10,582 nt of DNA, from NCBI GenBank assembly GCA_900555165.1, contig USKE01000048.1, positions 1 to 10,582 on the forward strand. Direction: 5' to 3'. Shown here piece by piece: positions 1 to 6,817 of the stretch (positions within the stretch are counted from its first letter, which is position 1; each line of letters starts with the position of its first letter). Below the pieces are notes generated by a model. That model searched no databases, had not been told where the DNA came from, and saw only the letters and a program-made list of their open reading frames with translations. This stretch comes from an uncultured Porphyromonadaceae bacterium. Lineage in GTDB: Bacteria; Bacteroidota; Bacteroidia; Bacteroidales; Muribaculaceae. The translations under genes and the position numbers were made by a program.

Positions 1-1217
1 GTGTATATCGATATGACAACCCCGGCACTCGGCCAGGTGATGAACCGCGAGGATGCCGAAAAACTGTTCTACACACCTGTCGATGTCTATGCTCCTGTAG
101 CTCCGAACAAGGATGCCGTTGACCGTGCTGTGGCAACAATTGCGGCTGCACGCCGGCCGGCCATTCTCCTTGGCAAAGGGGCGGCGTACGCGCAGGTCGA
201 CGATAAGATCAAGACCCTCATAGAGAAGTACAACATCCCGTATCTGCCCATGTCATTGGCCAAGGGGCTGATGCCCGACGACGGGCCGCTGAGTGCGCTG
301 TCGTGCCGCTCCACCATTATGGAAAAGGCCGATGTGGTGATTGTGGCAGGCGCACGTCTCAACTGGATGCTTTCGTTCGGCCGTGGCAAATGGAATCCGG
401 CCATCAAGTTCGTGCAGCTTGATGTGGAGCCGCAGGAAATAGATGTCAATGTCCCGATAGCAGCTCCTGTAGTCGGCGATATGGGGCTGGCACTCGATGC
501 CATTCTCGCAGGGCTGGCCGAAGCGAAAATGAATGCCGACCCGGCATGGGTGGCTTCGCTTCAGGAAGAGGCAAAGGCCAAGAACGTGAAATTCGCACAG
601 CGTCTGGATGAGAACAAAAACGCCATGCCGATGAATCACTGGACAGCACTCGGGGCTATCAAGCCTATCCTTGAATCCAATCCCGATGTAATCCTCGTGA
701 ATGAAGGTGCCAACACTCTTGATGACACGCGCGATGCAGTGAACATGTCGCTCCCGCGTCACCGTGTGGATTGCGCCACATGGGCCATCATGGGCATGGG
801 CATGGGTTCGTGCGTCGGCGCTGCCGTGGCAACAGGCAAGTCGGTTGTCGCTGTGGAAGGCGATTCGGCATTCGGGTTCTCCGGTATGGATTTCTCAACC
901 ATATGCAGGTTCAATCTGCCTGTGACCGTAGTGATTTTCAACAATGGCGGCATTTACAACGGTGTGGGTGTGCCGCTTGACAAGACCACAGATCCCGCGC
1001 CTACCACGCTGGATATTCACGCCCGCTACGACAAACTTGGGGATGCATTAGGTGCGCAGACATACTATGTCCCGCCGAATTGTCGTCGGCGCTCACCGAG
1101 GCCATTGCTTCAAAGAAGCCGTGCCTGATTGACGTGCAGCTTGCGGCCGACTCCGGCAAGGAGAGCGGCCATATAGGATATCTTAATCCCGCTCCTCTTA
1201 TTCCGATCACGGTATAA
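1..1217 (+). pseudogene. oxc: Oxalyl-CoA decarboxylase, 5'-partial and frameshifted near its 3' end
   Basis: This is the C-terminal two thirds of a thiamine-diphosphate (ThDP) enzyme that converts oxalyl-CoA to formyl-CoA and CO2 in cytoplasmic oxalate breakdown. The first codon (gtg) matches the Val of the family's internal GVYxD motif, so the gene begins before the window. Recognisable parts are the LGKGAAY and GARLNW segments of the middle domain, NEGANTLDD, and the ThDP/Mg motif (G-D-S at codons 287-289, N-N at 314-315, then GGIY with the conserved Tyr at 319). Frame 1 follows the family to about codon 357, then reads unrelated Arg/Pro-rich sequence to a stop at 1126-1128. The true C-terminus (ELSSALTEAI, then KKPCLIDVQL, then SGHIGYLNP) lies in the -1 frame from about 1077 to the stop at 1215-1217. 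The lost segment includes the C-terminal lid that closes over the active site in characterised homologues. A sequencing error cannot be excluded, so the gene may be intact in the organism. Family identity is very secure. Confidence 0.9.
1071..1077 (+). other. Frameshift site in oxc
   Basis: Upstream codons read ARYDKLGDALG and then YYV, as in the family. Downstream the family sequence resumes with AELSSALTEAI in the -1 frame. The bases missing must equal 1 modulo 3. Relatives carry a few extra residues between the Tyr-Val and the Ala-Glu-Leu, so a loss of 4 or 7 bases fits as well as a single-base loss. I see no slippery heptamer that would support programmed frameshifting. Confidence 0.8.
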
Positions 1218-1231
1218 CTTCTCTGCATGTG

Positions 1232-1285
1232 AACCTTGTGGGGCAGTACCCGCATTACACCGTTATCGCGGGTACTGTCAAGGTT
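1232..1285 (+). promoter_or_regulatory. Large imperfect stem-loop between oxc and the yfdV-like gene
   Basis: CAGTACCCGC at 1244-1253 is the exact reverse complement of GCGGGTACTG at 1268-1277, with a 14-base loop. Outside it, AACCTTG at 1232-1238 pairs with CAAGGTT at 1279-1285 across an asymmetric bulge (5 bases against 1). No T-run follows, so it is not a classical intrinsic terminator. It could be an operator, an mRNA processing or stability element, or a pause structure that sets relative expression of oxc and the permease. The structure is plain; the role is unknown. Confidence 0.5.
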
Positions 1286-1356
1286 TACGGCTGCAGAATC
1301 CACTTGTTTCAACGTTTAACTAAATTTTTTGTACAACTATTTAAATCCCGTAAGTT

Positions 1357-2322
1357 ATGCTACACGTCATACTATATGCGATCGTGCCTATCATCGTGGT
1401 CATGCTCGCAGGTTATATTTCGGGAAAAGTAGGGATCTTCAATGGCGAAGACGCCAAGAAATTCAACAAGGTTGTGCTTGACTATGCACTTCCCGCCGCC
1501 CTCTTTGTCTCAATCGTACAGGCCGACCGTGAAATGCTGGCCGCTGATATCAAGTTGTCGCTCATCTCGCTTGTAGGCATCATGGCCTGCTTCATGGCGG
1601 TTTACTATGTGTTCCGCCTTTTCAAATCGAACTCCGGCGCCGACGCTGCGGTTTCGGCTTTGATCAGCGGTTCTCCCACCATCGGGTTTCTCGGCTTTGC
1701 CGTGCTTGAGCCTATCTTCGGTACCACTCCTGCCGTGGCACTGGTCGTGGCAATCGTGGGCATCGTGGTCAACGCCGTAGGTATCCCCGTGGGTCTTTCT
1801 CTTATGAATGCCTCCCTGGAGAAACAGAATCCCGGTTCCACCAAGAAAGAGAGTGCCTGGGGACCCGTGATCCATGCCCTCGAGCAGCCTGTGGCATGGG
1901 CTCCTATCCTGGCTGTTATATGGGTGGTTGTGGGGATACCCTGGCCTAAGTATCTCAGCCCGTCGTTTGACCTTATCAAGGGCGCCAATGCCTCTATGGC
2001 CGTATTCGCCGCAGGTATCACACTGTCAACCTTCAAGATCTCCATCAACTGGCAGGCCGTGCTTGGTGTGATCCTGAAGATGATCTTCATGCCCGCGATG
2101 CTGTTGATTGTCGGTCTTATCTTCCACATGGACAAGCTCAACCTTGAGATGCTTGTCGTGGCCGGCGCTCTGCCCCCTGCCTTCTCGGGCATCATTATCG
2201 CCGACGAGAACGACACCTATGTGCAGACCTCGACCTCGTCACTGGCTCTGAGCGTGATCCTCTTCGTAGGGTTCTGCCCGCTGTGGATCTGGCTCACCGA
2301 GACCTGCTACGCTCATTTCTGA
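1357..2322 (+). CDS. yfdV: AEC-family permease, YfdV-like, probable oxalate-pathway transporter
   Basis: This 321-residue inner-membrane protein belongs to the auxin efflux carrier (AEC) family, which includes MdcF malonate carriers. It resembles E. coli YfdV along its whole length: the N-terminal PIIVVMLAGY helix, FNKVVLDYALPAALFVSI (residues 36-53), SGSPTIGFLGFAVLEPI (104-120), NANASMAVFAAGITL-type helix (about 210-223) and ALPPAFSGIIIA (271-282). About ten hydrophobic segments fall near residues 5-23, 37-54, 66-86, 98-118, 125-147, 172-194, 208-225, 235-255, 263-282 and 294-314. A hydrophilic loop (about 152-170) separates the two halves, as is usual in this family. The ATG at 1357 fits the YfdV start. 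The gene follows oxc by 139 bases on the same strand, matching the E. coli gene pair yfdU(oxc)-yfdV, so oxalate or formate is the best substrate guess. Transport specificity is inferred from context and is not shown by the sequence. Confidence 0.87.
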   Translation: MLHVILYAIVPIIVVMLAGYISGKVGIFNGEDAKKFNKVVLDYALPAALFVSIVQADREMLAADIKLSLISLVGIMACFMAVYYVFRLFKSNSGADAAVSALISGSPTIGFLGFAVLEPIFGTTPAVALVVAIVGIVVNAVGIPVGLSLMNASLEKQNPGSTKKESAWGPVIHALEQPVAWAPILAVIWVVVGIPWPKYLSPSFDLIKGANASMAVFAAGITLSTFKISINWQAVLGVILKMIFMPAMLLIVGLIFHMDKLNLEMLVVAGALPPAFSGIIIADENDTYVQTSTSSLALSVILFVGFCPLWIWLTETCYAHF

Positions 2323-2344
2323 GCTGACTGACAAATAAGCGCAT

Positions 2345-2394
2345 GAGAGTGCCGTCCGGGACTGAACCCCCCGGCGGCACTCTCCGTTTTATTA
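2345..2394 (+). terminator. Intrinsic terminator after the yfdV-like gene
   Basis: GAGAGTGCCG at 2345-2354 pairs exactly with CGGCACTCTC at 2375-2384. The stem continues inward, after one bulged T, with CCGGG at 2356-2360 against CCCGG at 2370-2374. That makes a 15-bp GC-rich hairpin with a 9-base loop, followed by CGTTTTATTAT. It should separate the oxalate genes from the downstream PFOR gene, although read-through is possible because the PFOR start is only about 35 bases beyond the stem. Confidence 0.85.
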
Positions 2395-2419
2395 TCATAA
2401 TCACAACCACCGGAACACG

Positions 2420-5400
2420 ATGAAACAGATTATGGACGGCTGTACTGCCGCTACACATGTGGCGTTTGCAATGAGCGACGTGGCCACGATATATCCGATC
2501 ACACCTGTGGCCGCTATGGGCGAGATTGCCCAGAAATGGGGCATCGCCGGCCGTGTCAATTATGCCGGCCGGGCGCTTAAGGTCGAGGAGATGGAAAGCG
2601 AGCTCGGCGCCGCCGGCGCCACCCATGGCGCGCTTGCTGCCGGCGCTCTCGCCACTACCTTCACCAACTCGCAGGGACTGCTGCTGATGTTGCCTAACAT
2701 GTACAAGATCGCCGGCAACCAGTTGCCTGGTGTGTTTCATGTGGGGGCGCGTTCTCTGGCCACACATGCCCTGAGCATATTCGGCGACCATCAGGACGTG
2801 ATGGCGGCGCGCTCTACCGGTTTCGCTTTTCTGGCCTCGAACAACGTGCAGGAGACAATGGATCTTGCCGTGGTTGCGCATCTGGCGGCAATAGGCGGCT
2901 CGCTGCCGGTGTGCCATTTCTTTGACGGATGGCGCACGAGCAACGAGATGTCGACCATCGACGTGATTCCGTATGATGACATATTCGGTCTTATGGAGCC
3001 CGACCGCGTGGCCGCTTTCCGCGCCCGTGCCCTTGACCCGGCGCACCCCGAGATGCGCGGCACTGCCCAGAACTCTGATGTCTATTTCCAGAACGCCGAG
3101 GCCGCCAACACCCTGTACGATGCTTTTCCGGCTGAGGTGGAACGCCAGATGCAACGGCTTGCCTCCGTTACCGGACGCCATTACAGGCTGTTTGACTATT
3201 ACGGCCCTCCGGATGCCGAGGTTGTGCTTGTGGCCATGGGGTCGTCATGCGAGGTCATTGCAGAGACACTTGACCGGCTCAATTCCACCGGTTATAAGGC
3301 CGGTCTGATTAAGGTACGTCTGTACAGGCCTTTCGCCGTCGACCGGTTCCTTGCCGTATTGCCCAAGTCGGTGAAGACCATTGTGGCGCTCGACCGCACG
3401 AAAGACCCCGGTGCCGGCGGCGAACCGCTTTTCAAGGATATTGCTGCCGCGGTGGCTGCATCAGCGTTTGCCGGAAAGGTCAGTGTCATCGGAGGACGCT
3501 ACGGACTTGCCAGCAAGGATTTCTCGCCGGCCATGGTCAAGGCGGTGATTGAGAATGCTATGAGTGCGACGCCAAAACGGGTTTTCACTGTCGGCATCAC
3601 CGACGACGTGACGCATCTGTCGCTCGATACCGACAGCTCGTTTACTCTTGGGCGTCAGCATCTGCTTGAGGCGATATTCTATGGCATGGGGTCTGACGGC
3701 ACGGTCGGAGCCACGCGGCAGGCCGCGCATATCATCGGTGACAGTGCCGGACTTTACGCGCAGGCGTTTTTTACCTATTCCGCAAAAAAATCGGGCGGCT
3801 ATACGGTAAGTCAGCTTAGGGTCGACAAAGCCCCCATCAGATCTGAGTATGCTATCGAACAGGCCGGGTACATAGCCTGTAACAAAGACCGCTACATAGA
3901 GCTGTTCCCCATGTTGCTGAATCTGCGCCAGGGGGGTACGTTCGTGCTGAACTGCCATTGGAATGCCGCCGAACTCGAACAGCGGTTGCCTGCTACGGTA
4001 AAGCGCATGCTGCATCGTCTGGGTGCGCGTTTCTATACCGTGGATGCCGGAGCCATCGCCGCCCGGACCGGCCTTGGAGTACGCATCAACACCATCATGC
4101 TCACGGTTTTCTTCAAACTGAGTCCGGTGATACCTTTAGACGAGGCTGTGGGACTTCTTAAGAAACAGGTCACGGAAACATATACCCATGAAGGCCAGGC
4201 GGTGGTGCAGCGCAATCTGGCCGCCATTGACCAGGCTGTCGGGGCAATTACACCCGTACAGATACCTGATGCCTGGGCCGACGCTACAGAACCGGTCATG
4301 CCCGAATACGGGGCCGATGTGCCGGCGTCGGCACCCGAGGCGTCGCGCAGTTTCGTAAGACGCATAGCCGGACCGTGTCTTGCCCGCAAAGGCGACACGT
4401 TGCCGGTATCGATGTTCGCCCCTGACGGGCACATGCCCCCGGGTACCACTGCCTACGAGCATAGGCGCATAGCCATAAATGTGCCCAAATGGCTGCCTGA
4501 CAAATGCGTGCAGTGTACCGAATGTTCTTTCTTCTGTTCACATGCCGCCATACGTCCGTTCCTGCTCTCGCCTGACGAGGTTTCGGGGGCACCGACCGGT
4601 TTCGACACCATACCATTCAAAGAGGGAGCCGGGGCGCCGTTGCGTTACCGCATACAGACCTATACCGACGACTGTACGGGATGTGGTGTCTGCGTGGCTG
4701 TCTGTCCAGGTCATGCCCTGCGGATGACACCCGCACCCCCCGAACGTGTCGTGCAGGCGCCGATGCTTGAATATTGCCGCAGTCATGTCACACCAAAGAC
4801 CGGCGGACTGCCGCGTTTCACGCTTAACGGGTCGCAGATGCACCAGCCGTTGCTTGAGTTCTCTGGTGCCTGTGGCGGCTGTGGCGAGACACCATACGTG
4901 AAACTGCTCACACAGCTTTTCGGCGAAAGGCTGATCATAGCCAACGCAACGGGCTGCTCGTCGGTCTGGGGCGGCAACTATCCCAGCAACGCCTACACCA
5001 CACTGCCATCGGGGCGCGGGCCGGCCTGGGGCAACTCGCTGTTCGAAGATAACGCCGAATACGGTCTGGGAATGCGCCTGGCGCTCGACACACTCGCCAC
5101 CGGTAAAAAAGATGCCGACGCACAAGCCGGCGGTGACGGGAACGGCAAAACCACTGTCTGGGCTATCGGTGGTGACGGATGGGCCTACGACATCGGTTTT
5201 GCAGGTCTCGATCATGTCGTTGCCTCGGGGCACGACATCAATATTCTGGTGCTTGACACCGAATGTTACTCGAACACAGGCGGTCAGACCTCCAAGGCCA
5301 CACCGCTCGGTGCCGTCACGAAATATTCGCCCGCCGGAAAACGGATCTTCAAGAAAGACCTGGGGCGGATGATGATGGCCTACGGTAATGTGTATGTGGC

Positions 5401-5989
5401 GCAGATTTCGCTTGGGGCATCGCCGCAACAGGCTGTTGACGCCTTACGTGAGGCTGAGGCTTATCCCGGGCCGTCGGTGGTGATAGCTTACTGCCCCTGC
5501 ATCAACCACGGCATACGTGCGGGGATGCTGGCAGGCCCCTCGCAACAGCGGCGGTTTACAGCGGCGGGGTATTGGCCTCTGTACCGGTATAATCCGCTCC
5601 TGACCGCGCAGGGGCTTGACCCGCTTATCGAAGATGCAGTCGATACCACACATGATTTTGACGGTCTGCCGGAGGGCGCCACCCCCTCGGGACAGGAGGA
5701 TATCGATTCGGCTGCGGCATCACTCGGGCCCTGGAACAAGGTGGCCGATGAACATGCCACCCTCACGTTCGACGCCCCGGCCAGCGGCCCTGACGGTAAT
5801 CTTGACGCGGTGCTCGACGGAGAAGACCGGTACGCCGACCTGCGCATGGTTGCGCCGGGAGAATATGCCACGATACGTGGCGACATGGCCGCCCGTCAAG
5901 GGAGGGTCATCGACCTGCTGCGCCGGTCGCCCGAGGCGGTACCGGCAACAGCTGCACAACAAAAGCCGTCAGGCAACGTTACTCAATAA
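2420..5989 (+). CDS. nifJ: Pyruvate:ferredoxin (flavodoxin) oxidoreductase, divergent single-chain form
   Basis: This 1189-residue cytoplasmic enzyme should oxidise pyruvate (or a related 2-oxoacid) with CoA to acetyl-CoA and CO2 and reduce ferredoxin or flavodoxin. Against the D. africanus enzyme the domains fall at about I 1-255, II 256-412, III 413-625, IV 626-668, V 669-785 and VI 786-1189. T28, E61 and R111 match its T31, E64 and R114. Domain V has two ferredoxin-type 4Cys motifs (C696, C699, C702, C706; C752, C755, C758, C762). The proximal cluster ligands are C818, C821, C846 and C1027. ThDP binding is shown by GGDGWAYD (918-920) and YSNTGG (N952). Departures include YPITPVAAM where YPITPSSxM is usual, MESELGA for MQSEAGA, about 50 residues missing between C846 and N952, and about 46 extra residues near 1069-1114. 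No promoter is obvious between the terminator and the ATG. The family is certain; the substrate is less so. Confidence 0.93.
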   Translation: MKQIMDGCTAATHVAFAMSDVATIYPITPVAAMGEIAQKWGIAGRVNYAGRALKVEEMESELGAAGATHGALAAGALATTFTNSQGLLLMLPNMYKIAGNQLPGVFHVGARSLATHALSIFGDHQDVMAARSTGFAFLASNNVQETMDLAVVAHLAAIGGSLPVCHFFDGWRTSNEMSTIDVIPYDDIFGLMEPDRVAAFRARALDPAHPEMRGTAQNSDVYFQNAEAANTLYDAFPAEVERQMQRLASVTGRHYRLFDYYGPPDAEVVLVAMGSSCEVIAETLDRLNSTGYKAGLIKVRLYRPFAVDRFLAVLPKSVKTIVALDRTKDPGAGGEPLFKDIAAAVAASAFAGKVSVIGGRYGLASKDFSPAMVKAVIENAMSATPKRVFTVGITDDVTHLSLDTDSSFTLGRQHLLEAIFYGMGSDGTVGATRQAAHIIGDSAGLYAQAFFTYSAKKSGGYTVSQLRVDKAPIRSEYAIEQAGYIACNKDRYIELFPMLLNLRQGGTFVLNCHWNAAELEQRLPATVKRMLHRLGARFYTVDAGAIAARTGLGVRINTIMLTVFFKLSPVIPLDEAVGLLKKQVTETYTHEGQAVVQRNLAAIDQAVGAITPVQIPDAWADATEPVMPEYGADVPASAPEASRSFVRRIAGPCLARKGDTLPVSMFAPDGHMPPGTTAYEHRRIAINVPKWLPDKCVQCTECSFFCSHAAIRPFLLSPDEVSGAPTGFDTIPFKEGAGAPLRYRIQTYTDDCTGCGVCVAVCPGHALRMTPAPPERVVQAPMLEYCRSHVTPKTGGLPRFTLNGSQMHQPLLEFSGACGGCGETPYVKLLTQLFGERLIIANATGCSSVWGGNYPSNAYTTLPSGRGPAWGNSLFEDNAEYGLGMRLALDTLATGKKDADAQAGGDGNGKTTVWAIGGDGWAYDIGFAGLDHVVASGHDINILVLDTECYSNTGGQTSKATPLGAVTKYSPAGKRIFKKDLGRMMMAYGNVYVAQISLGASPQQAVDALREAEAYPGPSVVIAYCPCINHGIRAGMLAGPSQQRRFTAAGYWPLYRYNPLLTAQGLDPLIEDAVDTTHDFDGLPEGATPSGQEDIDSAAASLGPWNKVADEHATLTFDAPASGPDGNLDAVLDGEDRYADLRMVAPGEYATIRGDMAARQGRVIDLLRRSPEAVPATAAQQKPSGNVTQ

Positions 5990-6010
5990 AAACGTTTCAA
6001 CAATACACGT

Positions 6011-6646
6011 ATGAAAATAGCATCGCAACTGCGTCGCACCAACATAGCCCAGTACCTGCTTTACATGTGGCAGGTAGAGGATCTGCTCCGCGCATACGAA
6101 CTTGATATCGACCGGCTGGCGGCCGCCGTGATCGACCCCGTGCCCGACCTTTCGGAAGAGGATGCCCGCGCCCTGCGCGAGTGGTACGAGTCGCTCATCG
6201 ACATGATGCGCCGCGAGGGGGTGGCGGAAAAGGGGCACCTGCAGATTACCCGTAACACCCTCGGTGACCTGGCCGACCTGCACCGCCGTATTCTTGCCGA
6301 GGCTACCCGTTTCCCGGAATATACCGCCGAGTTCTACCGCACGTTGCCATATATTGTAGAGCTCCGCGCCAAATCGGGTCCCGAACCGGCCGGCGAGATT
6401 GAAACCTGTTTCAATGCCCTTTACGCCAGGCTGATTCTGCGCCTGCGCCATGCCGACGAATCAGCCGAGACAGCTGCCGCCATCGACCAGATTACCCGGT
6501 TCATCGCCGCCCTGGCCCGCGACTACCATCTTGACGAGGCCGACAAACTCTTCACCCCCGAAGAGGATGCACCCGCCGATGCCACCCCGGCAAAAGATGC
6601 ACCCGCCCGGGTTCAGACACCTGATGCCGGAGATGCCCCCAAATAA
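6011..6646 (+). CDS. DUF4924 family protein, function unknown
   Basis: This 211-residue soluble protein matches the Bacteroidota-restricted DUF4924 pattern as I recall it: NIAQYLLYMWQVEDLLRAY near the N-terminus (residues 11-29), then REWYESLIDMMRREGV (56-71), KGHLQI, PYIVELRAKSG and ETCFNALYARLILRLR. It is predicted to be almost wholly alpha-helical, with no signal peptide and no membrane segment. No enzymatic motif is visible and I do not assign a function. The start ATG is 21 bases after the PFOR stop, so the two genes are probably co-transcribed. Residues from about 184 on form an Asp/Ala/Pro-rich tail that looks disordered. It contains a 12-bp in-frame direct repeat (GATGCACCCGCC at 6566-6577 and 6596-6607), and I do not recall this tail from the core family. 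Confidence 0.85.
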   Translation: MKIASQLRRTNIAQYLLYMWQVEDLLRAYELDIDRLAAAVIDPVPDLSEEDARALREWYESLIDMMRREGVAEKGHLQITRNTLGDLADLHRRILAEATRFPEYTAEFYRTLPYIVELRAKSGPEPAGEIETCFNALYARLILRLRHADESAETAAAIDQITRFIAALARDYHLDEADKLFTPEEDAPADATPAKDAPARVQTPDAGDAPK

Positions 6647-6723
6647 GGAAATTGCCTTTTGAACCAATAAAATGGCATGTGAACATGTGAAATGCCTTTT
6701 GAAACATGGGAAATGCCTTTTGT
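6642..6723 (+). repeat. Degenerate 21-bp tandem repeat (about four units)
   Basis: Two adjacent 21-base units at 6682-6702 and 6703-6723 differ at only two positions and share the core GAAATGCCTTTTG. A degenerate unit precedes them (about 6662-6682, roughly 14 of 21 matching). A further unit begins over the DUF4924 stop codon, with GAAATTGCCTTTTGA at 6648-6662. The array lies directly after the gene. The repeat itself is clear for the last two units and weaker for the first two. Its role is unknown; it could vary in copy number between strains. Confidence 0.7.
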
Positions 6724-6731
6724 TTTTAGTG

Positions 6732-6749
6732 CCCCGGCCTCGGCCGGGG
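6732..6749 (+). terminator. Perfect GC palindrome, possible terminator, overlapping the rfbD promoter
   Basis: CCCCGGCC at 6732-6739 pairs with GGCCGGGG at 6742-6749 around a two-base TC. The following TTGCTTGTCTC is only moderately T-rich. It could terminate the PFOR-DUF4924 transcript, but its 3' arm meets the probable -33 box of the next promoter at 6749-6752, so it could equally be an operator. A second CCGGGG at 6760-6765 allows an alternative pairing with the left arm. Confidence 0.45.
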
Positions 6750-6780
6750 TTGCTTGTCTCCGGGGAAATGTGTAACTTTG
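6749..6780 (+). promoter_or_regulatory. Bacteroidota-type promoter for rfbD-prfC
   Basis: TAACTTTG at 6773-6780 matches the Bacteroidota -7 consensus TAnnTTTG exactly. GTTG at 6749-6752 gives a plausible -33 element with a 20-base spacer. Transcription would begin near 6786-6790, leaving a leader of about 30 bases before the ATG at 6818. This placement also argues against the upstream in-frame TTG at 6788 as the start codon. Confidence 0.65.
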
Positions 6781-6817
6781 CGGGTGCTTGAGCCGCTACG
6801 TGCGGCCTGCCCCTGCT

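Noticed and set aside
1066..1080. Programmed -1 frameshifting in oxc
   Set aside because: There is no X-XXY-YYZ slippery heptamer at the junction, and homologues use a single frame; mutation or sequence error is simpler.
1303..1350. Dedicated promoter for the yfdV-like gene in the AT-rich stretch
   Set aside because: TAAATTTT at 1321-1328 is close to the -7 consensus, but no correctly spaced -33 box was found, so I do not call it.
1229..1432. 67-codon + strand frame spanning the oxc-permease gap
   Set aside because: It overlaps the permease start in another frame, uses a non-ATG start inside the hairpin region, and looks like no known protein.
2294..3181. Long minus-strand open frame (295 codons) opposite the start of the PFOR gene
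   Set aside because: It lies antisense to clearly conserved PFOR coding sequence, its translation resembles no family, and long antisense frames are expected in GC-rich genes.
4538..5428. Long minus-strand open frame (296 codons) opposite PFOR domains V-VI
   Set aside because: The + strand carries all cluster and ThDP motifs here; the antisense translation is Cys/Arg/His-rich and shows no domain.
6642..6723. CRISPR array
   Set aside because: The units are directly adjacent with no unique spacers, and no cas genes are present.
6788..6817. TTG at 6788 as the rfbD start
   Set aside because: It adds a stretch unlike any RfbD N-terminus and coincides with the predicted transcription start; ATG at 6818 or 6824 fits the Rossmann start.
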